15,511 nt of DNA from Gammaproteobacteria bacterium (GTDB lineage Bacteria; Pseudomonadota; Gammaproteobacteria; SZUA-21), in NCBI GenBank assembly GCA_003233075.1, contig QIKQ01000363.1, forward strand, positions 1-15,511, read 5' to 3'. Positions within the stretch are counted from its first letter, which is position 1; the number at the start of each line of letters is the position of its first letter. Shown one piece after another: positions 1 to 7,017 of this stretch. The position numbers and the translations under genes were made by a program. A model generated the notes under the pieces. The model did no database searches, was not told where the DNA came from, and worked only from the letters and a program-made list of their open reading frames with translations.

Positions 1-231
1 ATTAATCTAGGTTGAACAAGGCTATCTGATAATAGATAATAATTCATCAGCAAGAAGAATGAAGAAGATTACAAAGCTCTACTAACAAGAAATTGGATAA
101 AATAGTGAAGGAAAGACACTAACAGACAATGGGAAAGAAACTGACCGATAACAATACTCTCAAGATAGTTCGCTACCGTTCACTGGGACGCCGCGTACCG
201 CGTCGGCCGTTAGCTATAAAAATAAATCATC
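1..231. other. leading non-coding stretch
   Basis: All three plus frames hit a stop within the first 15 bases, so no gene enters from the left on that strand, and I see no convincing minus-strand gene. The only notable structure is a short GC-rich inverted repeat near 187-204 (arms GACGC and GCGTC around an 8-base loop), out of keeping with the AT-rich surroundings. It ends close to CGTTAGCT at 208-215, just before the SnoaL-like gene. The promoter of that gene must lie here, but I cannot place it. Confidence 0.5.
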
Positions 232-999
232 ATGAAGCCTAATAAAAAAGAAGATATTTGTAAATTACTGAAAGGAATAGAAACTGGCGAATCAGCATCC
301 GTAGCTATCGTTAATGAAGAAAAATACATACAACATAACCCGCAGACTCATGAAGGCAGCGAAGGATTAGCAGAACTATTTAAGCGTCTATCCAAAACAT
401 CGCCGAAAGTAAATATAGTACGAGTTTTTGAAGATGGTGATTTTGTCTTTGCCCATACAGAGTACGACTTTGCCACGCGAAATATAGGCTTCGAAATCTT
501 TCGCTTTGAAAACGGTCAAGCTGTGGAGCATTGGGATAATATTCAGAAAAGAAAAGGGCCTAATATCTCTGGTCACTCCATGGTCGATGGTGAAACCAAA
601 GTGATCGATTATGATAAAACAGAAAGCAACCGCATGGTGATTCAATCATTTGTTCACGACGCACTTATCCAAGGTCATTTTGAAAGGCTGGAAGATTATA
701 TAAATCAGAAGCAGTATGCGGAGCATAATCCACAATTTGGTGATGACCTAAGCAAATTGTCCGACGCCCTATCAAAGCCTCCCAATGATGGTCCAATTTC
801 TATCAAATACGAGAAATGCCATCGTGTTTTAGCTGAGGGTAATTTTGTTCTATCTGTATGTGAAGGCTGTGCAAACCAAATCCCTTCTGCCTTCTTTGAT
901 CTCTATCGCCTAATGGATGGAAAAATTGTTGAGCACTGGGACACCACAGAGGCTATTCCATCGCGTAGCAAATGGAAAAACAACAACGGAAAATTCTAA
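232..999 (+). CDS. tandem SnoaL-like (NTF2-fold) protein
   Basis: A 255-residue soluble protein built of two SnoaL-like domains, roughly residues 8-110 and 130-250. The repeat is visible by eye: 'YIQHNPQ' near residue 32 is matched by 'YAEHNPQ' near 162, and 'VEHWDN' near 102 is matched by 'VEHWDT' near 237. In SnoaL-like polyketide-cyclase families the HNP and EHWD segments line the pocket of the cone-shaped fold. Substrates vary widely, so I assign no reaction. No signal peptide is seen. The ATG lacks a clear ribosome site, the preceding bases being A/T-rich. The next gene starts 25 bases after the stop, so the two are probably co-transcribed. Family assignment is firm; specific function is unknown. 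Confidence 0.8.
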   Translation: MKPNKKEDICKLLKGIETGESASVAIVNEEKYIQHNPQTHEGSEGLAELFKRLSKTSPKVNIVRVFEDGDFVFAHTEYDFATRNIGFEIFRFENGQAVEHWDNIQKRKGPNISGHSMVDGETKVIDYDKTESNRMVIQSFVHDALIQGHFERLEDYINQKQYAEHNPQFGDDLSKLSDALSKPPNDGPISIKYEKCHRVLAEGNFVLSVCEGCANQIPSAFFDLYRLMDGKIVEHWDTTEAIPSRSKWKNNNGKF

Positions 1000-1024
1000 C
1001 TCTTAAACAACAAAGGCTAAAATC

Positions 1025-1435
1025 ATGAATAATATAAGTGATCAAACCAAAAACTTCTTATCCATTTGGGTATGGATAATCGTGCTCATACAAATTTTTT
1101 TAGTACTTTTCTTCGCGGCTGGTACAATTATGAACCCAGGTAATTTTATACCCGGTATTTCCGAATTAGATTATGTGACACAACTTTACATTACTAGGAA
1201 TGTAACAGTAGTGCTTGGGATAGTTGTTGCTTTATTCCTTAAGAGTCACAAAGCATTATTTGCAATGTTAATTGTTAGGCTATTGACGGATCTATCCGAT
1301 GTTATTACAGTATACGCTTTTAATGTAGAAATAGTTAAATCGAGTGTGCCTATGGTAGTGGTTATACTTATTATTCCTGCTCTACTGGCTCTCGGATATT
1401 TGTGGAAGAGAATGAATCAAGAAAGTAAGCAGTAA
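1025..1435 (+). CDS. four-helix integral membrane protein
   Basis: A 136-residue protein that is almost entirely hydrophobic, with four likely membrane helices at about residues 12-35, 57-74, 77-97 and 106-126, and a short basic tail (KRMNQESKQ) that should be cytoplasmic. The loop between helices 1 and 2 holds 'MNPGNFIPGISELDYV', and helix 2 begins 'YITRNVTVVLG'. Size and layout resemble the small DUF4267/DUF4345-type membrane proteins, but I cannot assign a family with confidence. An AAAGG-like ribosome site lies about nine bases before the ATG. It follows the SnoaL-like gene by 25 bases, suggesting a two-gene unit. Function unknown. Confidence 0.7.
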   Translation: MNNISDQTKNFLSIWVWIIVLIQIFLVLFFAAGTIMNPGNFIPGISELDYVTQLYITRNVTVVLGIVVALFLKSHKALFAMLIVRLLTDLSDVITVYAFNVEIVKSSVPMVVVILIIPALLALGYLWKRMNQESKQ

Positions 1436-1451
1436 TATTACTGCCATTAGA

Positions 1452-1471
1452 TGCCGCGTATTTACGCGGCA
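1452..1471 (+). terminator. GC-rich hairpin after the SnoaL/membrane-protein unit
   Basis: A perfect 9-bp stem (TGCCGCGTA / TACGCGGCA) with a two-base loop lies 17 bases after the stop of the membrane-protein gene. Position and stability suit a transcription terminator, but the sequence after it (CGTCAGTTTGAG) lacks a proper T-run, so a classical intrinsic terminator is uncertain. The core resembles two other GC-rich palindromes in the first 3 kb, so it may instead be a member of a repeat family. Confidence 0.4.
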
Positions 1472-1499
1472 CGTCAGTTTGAGTGATATGTCTCAGGGC

Positions 1500-1657
1500 T
1501 TACCAAAACTTCCACCAAGGCTGCTTACCCCATGACACACCTTTAACTCCTAGATCTTGGAATTCTCTTAGGCTGCGATATCTGTTCCCGTATTATTCTG
1601 ACTAATCCCCTGATCATTACAATTATCTGTATGCCAATATCCTTGATCATAAGTCAT
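1500..1657 (-). pseudogene. frameshifted fragment of an unknown gene
   Basis: Reading from 1657 leftward, an ATG opens 29 codons beginning MTYDQGYWHTDNCNDQG and ending at a stop at 1568. A second minus frame, open from about 1592 and ending at 1500, reads NRYRSLREFQDLGVKG and finishes with GKQPWWKFW. Both pieces have protein-like composition (many W, Y, G, D, N), and the second takes over near the point where the first degenerates, which is the picture given by one frameshift in a short gene. I do not recognise the family. It may be the C-terminus of a longer lost gene. No ribosome site is obvious. The call rests only on composition and frame hand-over. Confidence 0.3.
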
Positions 1658-2291
1658 GAACAGTCCTATGTATATTAGATCCCATTAGTGGGATGAACTA
1701 TCACGACACTTTTGAAGTATATTTAATTTAAGATGACACTAGTGTACAAAATTTGACGATTAAAGCGCAATGCAAAATCAGTGAATATATCCACGTTAAC
1801 GGCACCTATATGAAAAAAACTATTCTCTGGTTTAGAGGAAATTTTTTAAGGATAATGCCATGTCGGCAATTCGCAGAATCGTTTAGTAGCTCTGGCTTTA
1901 CGACATCGCCAATAAAAAAACTTTAATTTCCATAACAATTGTTTTCAGTAAAGTATAAACTCCATATTTACATCTATCGTATAAAGAAGCCAAATTTTGG
2001 GTAGATAAAAAGAATCTGTATTTCTTCGCCTCTAGCGCTCATAACACCTCTTCGCTATAAACTTAGGGTAAGCTCTTGCATTCAATGATAAATTCCGGCC
2101 TGATCCAATTATTAGTGCGCATTCGCACAGTCGAATTAGTGGTAATCACACGATAATACTGTACTTAAAGCCATTGCCCGAATACAGATTAGATAGCATA
2201 CTTTTTAAAAGCTGGATCACAAGGTCTCAGCGAGATAAGATCACTATTACTACACAAATCATCCTCCAAACAGATAGAACAGGTATTTACC

Positions 2292-2807
2292 ATGAGAAAG
2301 ACAATTTCGATTTCAATTTTGACAATTATAATGAGCCTAACTTTTCATTCCTTTGCTACTAAAAAAGATACTTCGAAAAAAGCAATATCAACCGTTTCTA
2401 TTACCCGACTTTCACTAGAGACGGCAACCAAACTTGCGCAAGCTGCTATAAAAACCTGTCGTAAAAAAGGCATCCAAATTGCTGCCACAGTTGTAGATCG
2501 AAATGGATTAGTGCAAGTAACGCTACGCGACACAATAGCGGCACCTTTTGCTACGCGTGTCAGTATATTAAAAGCCTATACCGCAGCTAATTTTAGTGTC
2601 AACACAAGTCAATTAAAACAAATAGCTAAGTCTCCAGTCAGCAGAGTCGATGGCGTAATGATGGGCTCAGGCGGCGTCGTCGTTAAAGTCGGTGGTAAAC
2701 TACTTGGAGCGATTGGCGTAAGTGGAGCGCCTAGTGGCGTAACAGATGAAGAGTGCGCTAAGGCTGGGATTAAAAAACTGATCAGTGACTTAGAATTTGA
2801 TATGTAA
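2292..2807 (+). CDS. exported GlcG/HbpS-family heme-binding-like protein
   Basis: A 171-residue protein with a signal peptide (residues 1-22, basic MRK start, hydrophobic core, 'SFA' before the likely cut) and a mature domain of the GlcG/HbpS/PduO-C family (DUF336, Pfam Haem_degrading) at about 39-166. Family marks are the opening 'LSLETATKLAQAA', the strand 'AATVVDRNGLVQVTLRD', the 'KAYTAANF' helix and the Gly-rich 'MMGSGGVVVKVGGKLLGAIGVSGA' region, followed by 'DEECAKAGI'. Members of this fold include the heme-binding HbpS and proteins of glycolate or propanediol loci. This one stands alone, so its ligand is not known; export would suit a periplasmic heme or small-molecule binder. An AGGT ribosome site lies eight bases before the ATG. 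Confidence 0.85.
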   Translation: MRKTISISILTIIMSLTFHSFATKKDTSKKAISTVSITRLSLETATKLAQAAIKTCRKKGIQIAATVVDRNGLVQVTLRDTIAAPFATRVSILKAYTAANFSVNTSQLKQIAKSPVSRVDGVMMGSGGVVVKVGGKLLGAIGVSGAPSGVTDEECAKAGIKKLISDLEFDM

Positions 2808-3255
2808 ATCTTTGTCACAAATTAATAAAAATAGGAATGCTTAAAAAATAGATTCTAACAAAGTGAAGCGCACTCTTTGCTTTGCGTAGGAGTAATATCT
2901 TTATTAATAAATTCTAATTAATTTTTATAAATAGGCTTATCAATAAAACGCCTAACTATGGAAATTGCCCCAATATTCGTTTTCCGACGCATTAAACCTA
3001 TTCGCCTGTAGCGATTAGGTGCCGCGGCACCCTATAATGTTTTGCTGAGATCGCCTTATTGCAAAACAGATGAAGAGTATCATGCTTTAGTTCCTGGGTT
3101 TTGGGTAAAACTGTGGCTTTCGATTCTAAGCGGAATATCCCTATATCAGCTTAAGAGTCGCATGTGAGAAAAATTCTTACTCTAAATGCTGATGTCTATT
3201 GCCAGCTCTACAATTGTAAAAAGTTCCTATTTATTTTCCAATTTACACGCTGATC
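2808..3255. other. 448-bp convergent gap with a chain of hairpins
   Basis: This lies between two genes that converge, so it needs no promoter, yet it is highly structured. A bulged hairpin (arms CAAAGTG / CACTCTTTG, 2859-2879) may end the GlcG/HbpS-like transcript. Four further hairpins follow at 2996-3020, 3018-3031, 3038-3068 and 3146-3192 and are listed as one feature. No reading frame of more than about 20 codons with a sensible start was found. Confidence 0.5.
2996..3192. repeat. cluster of four adjacent inverted repeats
   Basis: In order: arms ACCTA+TCGC and GCGA+TAGGT (2996-3020, loop CTGTA, one T-T mismatch); the perfect 14-bp palindrome GGTGCCGCGGCACC (3018-3031), which shares GGT with the first and so competes with it; arms TGTTTTGC and GCAAAACA (3038-3068); and arms TCAGC..AGAGT and ACTCT..GCTGA (3146-3192) with a small inner AGAA/TTCT hairpin. 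No T-run follows any of them, so they are not simple terminators. They could be a structured RNA, remnants of a repeat element, or a DNA structure. Only the pairing itself is seen. Confidence 0.5.
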
Positions 3256-4002
3256 TTATAAAGCCCCGTACGAATAGCATTTATCAAAACTAAGCACTTG
3301 CTTATTTTTACGAAATACATCGACGATGAAACAAATTTTGCCATGATAGCTAATACTGTGAGTATTCCACTTCGAAATCTGTGCACTAATTTCTGATTGA
3401 TCTATGTGAAATGCGACAATCCGTTGAGCGTTTAGAATTGTATCTGGCCTACCAATTTGATCACGTTCTTCAGAATACGGGAAGCCGTATATTTTTTCAT
3501 AATGCTTATACCACGCCGTCAGCCACTTACTAGCTCGACTTACCTCTTGCTTGTTCGGCGTTCGTGAGCCTTGTAATGGCACTACTCTGTTTACTTCATA
3601 TTTCAACAATGAAAAAATAAGTGTATTTTTTTTGATTTGGCCATTGACTTTATACTGAACAAAATCCCCATAATTATCAAAAAGTGAAAAAAAACCACTT
3701 AGTCCCGGCTCCAATTTATCAAATTTTATATTTTTGTAGTAATCGTGATATTCGGCTGACCTCACTTCAATTTTTGCTGGGTTTGGATTATTCGTCATTA
3801 AATAAAATTGAAACGAACTAACACCTTTAGTTTCTTCCGGATCTGACTTAACAAAACGATAGATATAAACATTATTAGACGGGAATACCTCTCCAATAAG
3901 AAGATTTTTGTATAGCGCTAATGGAATATCCTTATCACTGCTTGTGCACGCACTAAATATTACTAGCACGCAGGTAAACAATATTGGCAGGCTCTTATTC
4001 AA
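3256..4002 (-). CDS. putative lipoprotein of unknown function
   Basis: A 248-residue protein starting at a TTG codon. No ATG is available in frame near the N-terminus, and an AAGG ribosome site sits seven bases before the TTG, so the start is well supported. The first 18 residues form a lipoprotein-type signal (basic MNKS, hydrophobic run, then F-S-A-C), giving a lipidated Cys19 and a polar mature N-terminus (TSSDKD). The rest is soluble, with alternating aromatic and charged residues suggesting a beta-rich domain and a 'WLTAWYKHYEKIYGFPYSEE' helix near residue 160. Two Cys near the C-terminus (in KICFIV and DKCYSY) could form a disulfide. I do not recognise the family. It is alone between two gaps. 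Confidence 0.7.
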   Translation of the reverse strand: MNKSLPILFTCVLVIFSACTSSDKDIPLALYKNLLIGEVFPSNNVYIYRFVKSDPEETKGVSSFQFYLMTNNPNPAKIEVRSAEYHDYYKNIKFDKLEPGLSGFFSLFDNYGDFVQYKVNGQIKKNTLIFSLLKYEVNRVVPLQGSRTPNKQEVSRASKWLTAWYKHYEKIYGFPYSEERDQIGRPDTILNAQRIVAFHIDQSEISAQISKWNTHSISYHGKICFIVDVFRKNKQVLSFDKCYSYGAL

Positions 4003-4074
4003 GACTTAACCTTGATTGAATTATCAACACCTTTACTTGGCATCATCGATATTTTACCGCAATAAACCTCTTTT

Positions 4075-4091
4075 TATAATTGTAAATTATA
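4075..4091. promoter_or_regulatory. AT-rich inverted repeat upstream of the lipoprotein gene
   Basis: Arms TATAATT (4075-4081) and AATTATA (4085-4091) around GTA lie about 73 bases before the lipoprotein start. A TATAAT-like box occurs on both strands. It could be an operator or a promoter element, but the low complexity of the region makes chance likely. Confidence 0.2.
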
Positions 4092-4131
4092 CATATTCCA
4101 AAACATATTTCTTGACATTTTATAATTGAGA

Positions 4132-5043
4132 TCAACTTATTTTTACACTCGTGCGTCTATTAATAAGGACAGTCGAGACAATTGCGATGGCAAAGATTAC
4201 ACTTAGGGTTTCAATTTCCTCACCGATCAATAGTGCAGAAAAAAGAATGGTCAAAAACGGTTGGACAAGTTGAATTTGACTTACTCTCGCTATCCCCCCT
4301 AAAGCTAAACCCTTATTCCAAAGAAAAAACCCACCGAGTTGACTTACTAAGACTAGATAAGCAAAACTAAGCCATACTATGCTTGGTATAGAGCCAGTGC
4401 TCTCCGGTAGGAGAAGAAAAACAGGAATTGAAACAAATGGCGCTGAAATAGCTAAAGCCCAACAGATCACTTGCCATGCACCGAGCTGTTTAGACAGACC
4501 ACCACCAACTGCATAACCAATTGCTGCTGCAACAATAGAACCAAGTAAATAAAAATCACCAAGTTTAAGATACGATCCTGAAGACGAATTATTTTGTAAC
4601 AAACTGTAACTTATAACAATGCCACTTCCTATTAAAGCACTAATCCAAAATACAGATGAGGGTTTTTCCTTGTGTATCAGGGCTCCCGCTACCGCAGTCG
4701 CTAGTGGTAATAAGCCAAGCATGACTCCACCATGACTAGCCGGTACAGTCTGCATAGCTAACGCAGAAAGCAAAGGAAAACCTATTACAACACCTAAGGA
4801 AACAACTATTAACGCCAAGAACTGCCGCCGCGTGGGCAACGGTGCTTTAAACAATAGTAACAATACTATTGCAACATAAGAGGCAAAACCAGCACGACCT
4901 AAGCCAATAAAAATAGGGTCCATATAAGGAATGACAATACGAGTAAACGGCAAGGTGAGACTAAAGGTCACTATTCCCAATAAACCATATAACAATCCTT
5001 TCGATTCTTTACTCACACTATTCCTAAAATTTGTTTTTCGCAC
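4132..5043 (-). CDS. EamA/DMT-superfamily transporter
   Basis: A 303-residue inner-membrane protein with ten predicted helices arranged as two EamA repeats (about residues 17-146 and 160-295), the usual length for drug/metabolite transporters of the ten-helix group. The opening 'GLLYGLLGIVTFSLTLPFTRI' and the helix-4 'PASHGGVMLGLLPLATAVAGAL' stretch with its following 'HKEKPS' are typical, as is the matching 'QIQLVQPFLTILFSALLIGEE' in the second repeat. Such proteins export amino acids, metabolites or drugs; substrate cannot be read from sequence. The start is GTG: there is no in-frame ATG until residue 40, and AGAGG lies nine bases upstream. That ribosome site lies inside the end of a MITE-like element inserted immediately upstream. 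Confidence 0.88.
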   Translation of the reverse strand: MRKTNFRNSVSKESKGLLYGLLGIVTFSLTLPFTRIVIPYMDPIFIGLGRAGFASYVAIVLLLLFKAPLPTRRQFLALIVVSLGVVIGFPLLSALAMQTVPASHGGVMLGLLPLATAVAGALIHKEKPSSVFWISALIGSGIVISYSLLQNNSSSGSYLKLGDFYLLGSIVAAAIGYAVGGGLSKQLGAWQVICWALAISAPFVSIPVFLLLPESTGSIPSIVWLSFAYLVLVSQLGGFFLWNKGLALGGIARVSQIQLVQPFLTILFSALLIGEEIETLSVIFAIAIVSTVLINRRTSVKIS

Positions 5044-5048
5044 ATTAA

Positions 5049-5162
5049 GGAACCTCTGAATAATTCAAGAATTCCTACGACACAGGGAAGTGTCGCCTAA
5101 ATCGATCGCACTTTTTTCTTATCATGCCCTGATAATTCAGGGACGAATTATTCAGAGCTTTC
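5049..5162. mobile_element. 114-bp MITE-like element with TTAA target duplication
   Basis: The ends are inverted repeats: GGAACCTCTGAATAATTC at 5049-5066, and its imperfect complement at 5145-5162 (16 of 18 positions match, 13 inner bases perfect). TTAA directly flanks both sides (5045-5048 and 5163-5166). A 4-bp duplication fitting YTAR, with ends of this sort, is what IS5-type elements make, so a non-autonomous IS5-like derivative is the best guess. The inside holds two hairpins, CGACAC/GTGTCG (5078-5095) and CCCTGA/TCAGGG (5127-5142), and no reading frame. Its left end supplies AGAGG in front of the GTG start of the EamA transporter. Confidence 0.65.
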
Positions 5163-5409
5163 TTAAACAGTTTAGCAAATTAAATCCAGCAAGGCATTCC
5201 GAAAGAGTCGCTATTGTTAGACAACTTCAACATGTATGAAGATCATGGCGTAAATAGTTTAAAAATAGAAAAAAATCAAAAAACTTGGCATAAAACTAGA
5301 GGCTTGCCATTTTTATCGCTCAAGCTCAAGTGTTATACAGAAGAAAAAGAATGAATACATCACAGTGATCTCATTCTGAGATGCACTGAGTTCTACGATT
5401 ACATATTGA
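5163..5409. other. gap between MITE-like element and MBL gene
   Basis: A plus-strand frame is open from 5184 to a TGA at 5352-5354 (56 codons; the only ATG is at 5232, giving 40 residues starting MYEDHGVNSLK). It has no ribosome site and no recognisable motif, so I do not call a gene. A hairpin at 5363-5388 is listed separately. The promoter of the EamA gene would be here or inside the adjoining element. Confidence 0.4.
5363..5388 (-). terminator. hairpin after the MBL-fold gene
   Basis: Arms CAGTG+ATCTCA and TGAGAT+CACTG (one bulged G, loop TTC) form an 11-bp stem about 20 bases beyond the stop of the MBL-fold gene on the minus strand. A T-rich run follows only about ten bases later on that strand, so it is a weak or imperfect intrinsic terminator. 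Confidence 0.45.
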
Positions 5410-6372
5410 TTATTGCATTGAGTCGAATTCTAATTCCATAAAGACTTTAAGCGCATTTCTGCCTTTTAGCTGATCGTATGCTTTCAAATATTTATATTTC
5501 GACTGATCGAGTGTACTTACTTTTTCCTCAGTCAGTCCTGATTGGTGCAACTTTTTCATACCATTGTAGATAAAGTTTAAATATTCAAAAGTATCTTTAT
5601 TCGCTTTTGCTATTCCAGCCGCATGGCCGTGACCTGGAATAATTATTTTGGGTTTTAACTTAATCAACTCACTGTAAGCACTTATCCAAGATTTAGCATT
5701 TGACATGGATCCGACTGACAACATTCTTTCCATATAAATAATATCGCCTGAGAAAACTATCTTTTCTTTTGGCATCCAAACATAACTATCGCCTGGTGTA
5801 TGGGCATGGCCTGAGTGCATAATTTCAAATTCTATCCCACCTAAACTAAATTTATATTTCTTGTCAAATAATATATCCGCAAAAACATTTTTAGTGCCTG
5901 CAATATTCTTATCGCCAATTAAATTCGCCAATCTGGTATATTGAAAATTCGCTCGCTTTTTTTGATCAGCGACTGCAACTTTTGACGCAATAATACTTGC
6001 CCCTCGCATTTTAAAATAGTCATTGCCAAACCAACGGTGATCTTGCCCCCCTGTATTTATGACAATCTTGATTTTCTTTTTAGTTACAGTTTTAATTAGA
6101 TTATGAATTTTTTTCGCCGCTTTAAATCCACCTCCAGAATCTATTAAGACAACACCCTGCTTGGTAATAACAAAACCAAAAGTCGCATTGTTTCCTAAGT
6201 TTTTCGCTGATCGCTGCGTTAACGGTCCAACAATCGCATATACTGTATCAGATACTTTTTGTAATTCTAAATGTGCAGAATCTGCGCCTGATGAAATATT
6301 CTTAGTTGTTTTTGCATGTGAACTAAATACTATTAAGAATAAACCGCTTATTAGTAATGTCTTATATTTCAT
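5410..6372 (-). CDS. exported metallo-beta-lactamase-fold protein with altered metal motif
   Basis: A 320-residue protein with a signal peptide (1-20, ending SSHA) and an MBL fold at about 38-265. Recognisable parts are 'GFVITKQGVVLIDSGGG', 'HAHTPGDSYVWMP' (His191), 'FSGD' (Asp210) and 'IIPGHG' (His248), three ligand positions of the family. The first ligand motif, normally N-T-H-x-H-x-D-H-x-x-G-N, reads N-T-G-G-Q-D-H-R-W-F-G-N (106-117), so both His of HxH are missing and, without a gap, Asp and the last His are replaced by His and Arg. Either the enzyme uses one metal or an unusual centre, or this is a specialised subfamily. AGGGG eight bases before the ATG supports the start. Hydrolytic activity cannot be assumed. 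Confidence 0.85.
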   Translation of the reverse strand: MKYKTLLISGLFLIVFSSHAKTTKNISSGADSAHLELQKVSDTVYAIVGPLTQRSAKNLGNNATFGFVITKQGVVLIDSGGGFKAAKKIHNLIKTVTKKKIKIVINTGGQDHRWFGNDYFKMRGASIIASKVAVADQKKRANFQYTRLANLIGDKNIAGTKNVFADILFDKKYKFSLGGIEFEIMHSGHAHTPGDSYVWMPKEKIVFSGDIIYMERMLSVGSMSNAKSWISAYSELIKLKPKIIIPGHGHAAGIAKANKDTFEYLNFIYNGMKKLHQSGLTEEKVSTLDQSKYKYLKAYDQLKGRNALKVFMELEFDSMQ

Positions 6373-6518
6373 TTATTATCCCCTTTGAAAGTCTCAATTT
6401 ACTGTAACAGGATAGAAAGATATTAGACTGAAGCCTTTCTGAAGAAACCTTAGGAAAAAATCAAAGCAAAACCTGATGAAAATGTTAGTGATTAAACAGT
6501 AACATAGTAAGCTGTTGC

Positions 6519-6917
6519 CTATTTTGATTCTAACTCTTCACTTACAAAAACAAGTGGATACTCTACTGCTAGCACCTCGAATATTACGTCCATGCTGGCA
6601 ATGACTAAATGCCGAATATTTGCTTGCCTTTCGAGTAGTGATTCATGCGCAAAATAGTTGATAAACGCTGAGTTAGCAACCTCAAAGCTCCAACCCAAAC
6701 CAAGCTCCTTGTTTTGCCAATATTCGGATCGATAAGCTTCATCAACAACCATATAAGGTCCGATTGTTTTGAATTGGATTGTATAACAAAGCCCATTGCC
6801 GTCTTTAAATAATAACGACAAATTACAGTCTTCATTGATTAACTTTTCAAAATACAGCTCAGCTACATCTGAAAAATCAGTCTGCCAACGATGTAGTTTT
6901 ATTTTATTTTTATTCAA
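6519..6917 (-). CDS. small acidic protein of unknown function
   Basis: A 132-residue soluble, acidic protein without signal peptide or membrane segment. The start is a TTG directly downstream of an in-frame stop; the next in-frame Met is at residue 56, so TTG is the only reasonable start, though the ribosome site is weak. The sequence alternates hydrophobic strand-like pieces ('LCYTIQFKTIGPYMVV') and helices ('FINYFAHESLLERQANIRHLVIA') and ends 'VYPLVFVSEELESK'-like with an acidic tail. Overall look and size are like small immunity or regulatory proteins, but I see no toxin partner next to it and assign nothing. The MBL-fold gene follows after 146 bases. Confidence 0.6.
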   Translation of the reverse strand: MNKNKIKLHRWQTDFSDVAELYFEKLINEDCNLSLLFKDGNGLCYTIQFKTIGPYMVVDEAYRSEYWQNKELGLGWSFEVANSAFINYFAHESLLERQANIRHLVIASMDVIFEVLAVEYPLVFVSEELESK

Positions 6918-7017
6918 AGTTTTCTATTTTATTGCTTAATATTTAATCAATCCAATGAACCCTTCAATGCGTCTTGGCGACCAAAAGCGACACAATGAGC
7001 ACAACTGGACAAAGACT

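Larger units (their letters stand above)
1436..2291. other. 856-bp gene-poor stretch with decayed coding traces
   Basis: No intact gene is supported here. It begins with a GC-rich perfect hairpin (1452-1471: arms TGCCGCGTA and TACGCGGCA, loop TT) just after the membrane protein gene. It holds a frameshifted minus-strand coding trace (1500-1657), a hairpin ATCCCA/TGGGAT at 1679-1694, a short plus-strand reading frame at 1810-1926, and a hairpin with arms GTGCG/CGCAC near 2115-2130. The last part should carry the promoter of the GlcG/HbpS-like gene at 2292. The length and the broken frames suggest an old, eroding insertion or lost genes. Confidence 0.5.

Noticed and set aside
147..215. Possible integron attC site (TAACAA, four bases, CTCAAG, and CGTTAGCT just before the first gene)
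   Set aside because: Spacing of the left part recalls Vibrio-type attC sites, but the bases inside the outer arms do not pair with the right side, the core sites fit the consensus poorly, and no second site follows the next gene. No integrase is seen.
2174..2362. Plus-strand 62-codon frame overlapping the GlcG/HbpS-like gene start
   Set aside because: No ribosome site, low-complexity tail, and it overlaps the well-supported signal peptide region in another frame.
5184..5354. Small plus-strand frame after the MITE-like element
   Set aside because: Only one internal ATG without ribosome site, no recognisable motif, and AT-rich composition makes an open frame of this size unremarkable.
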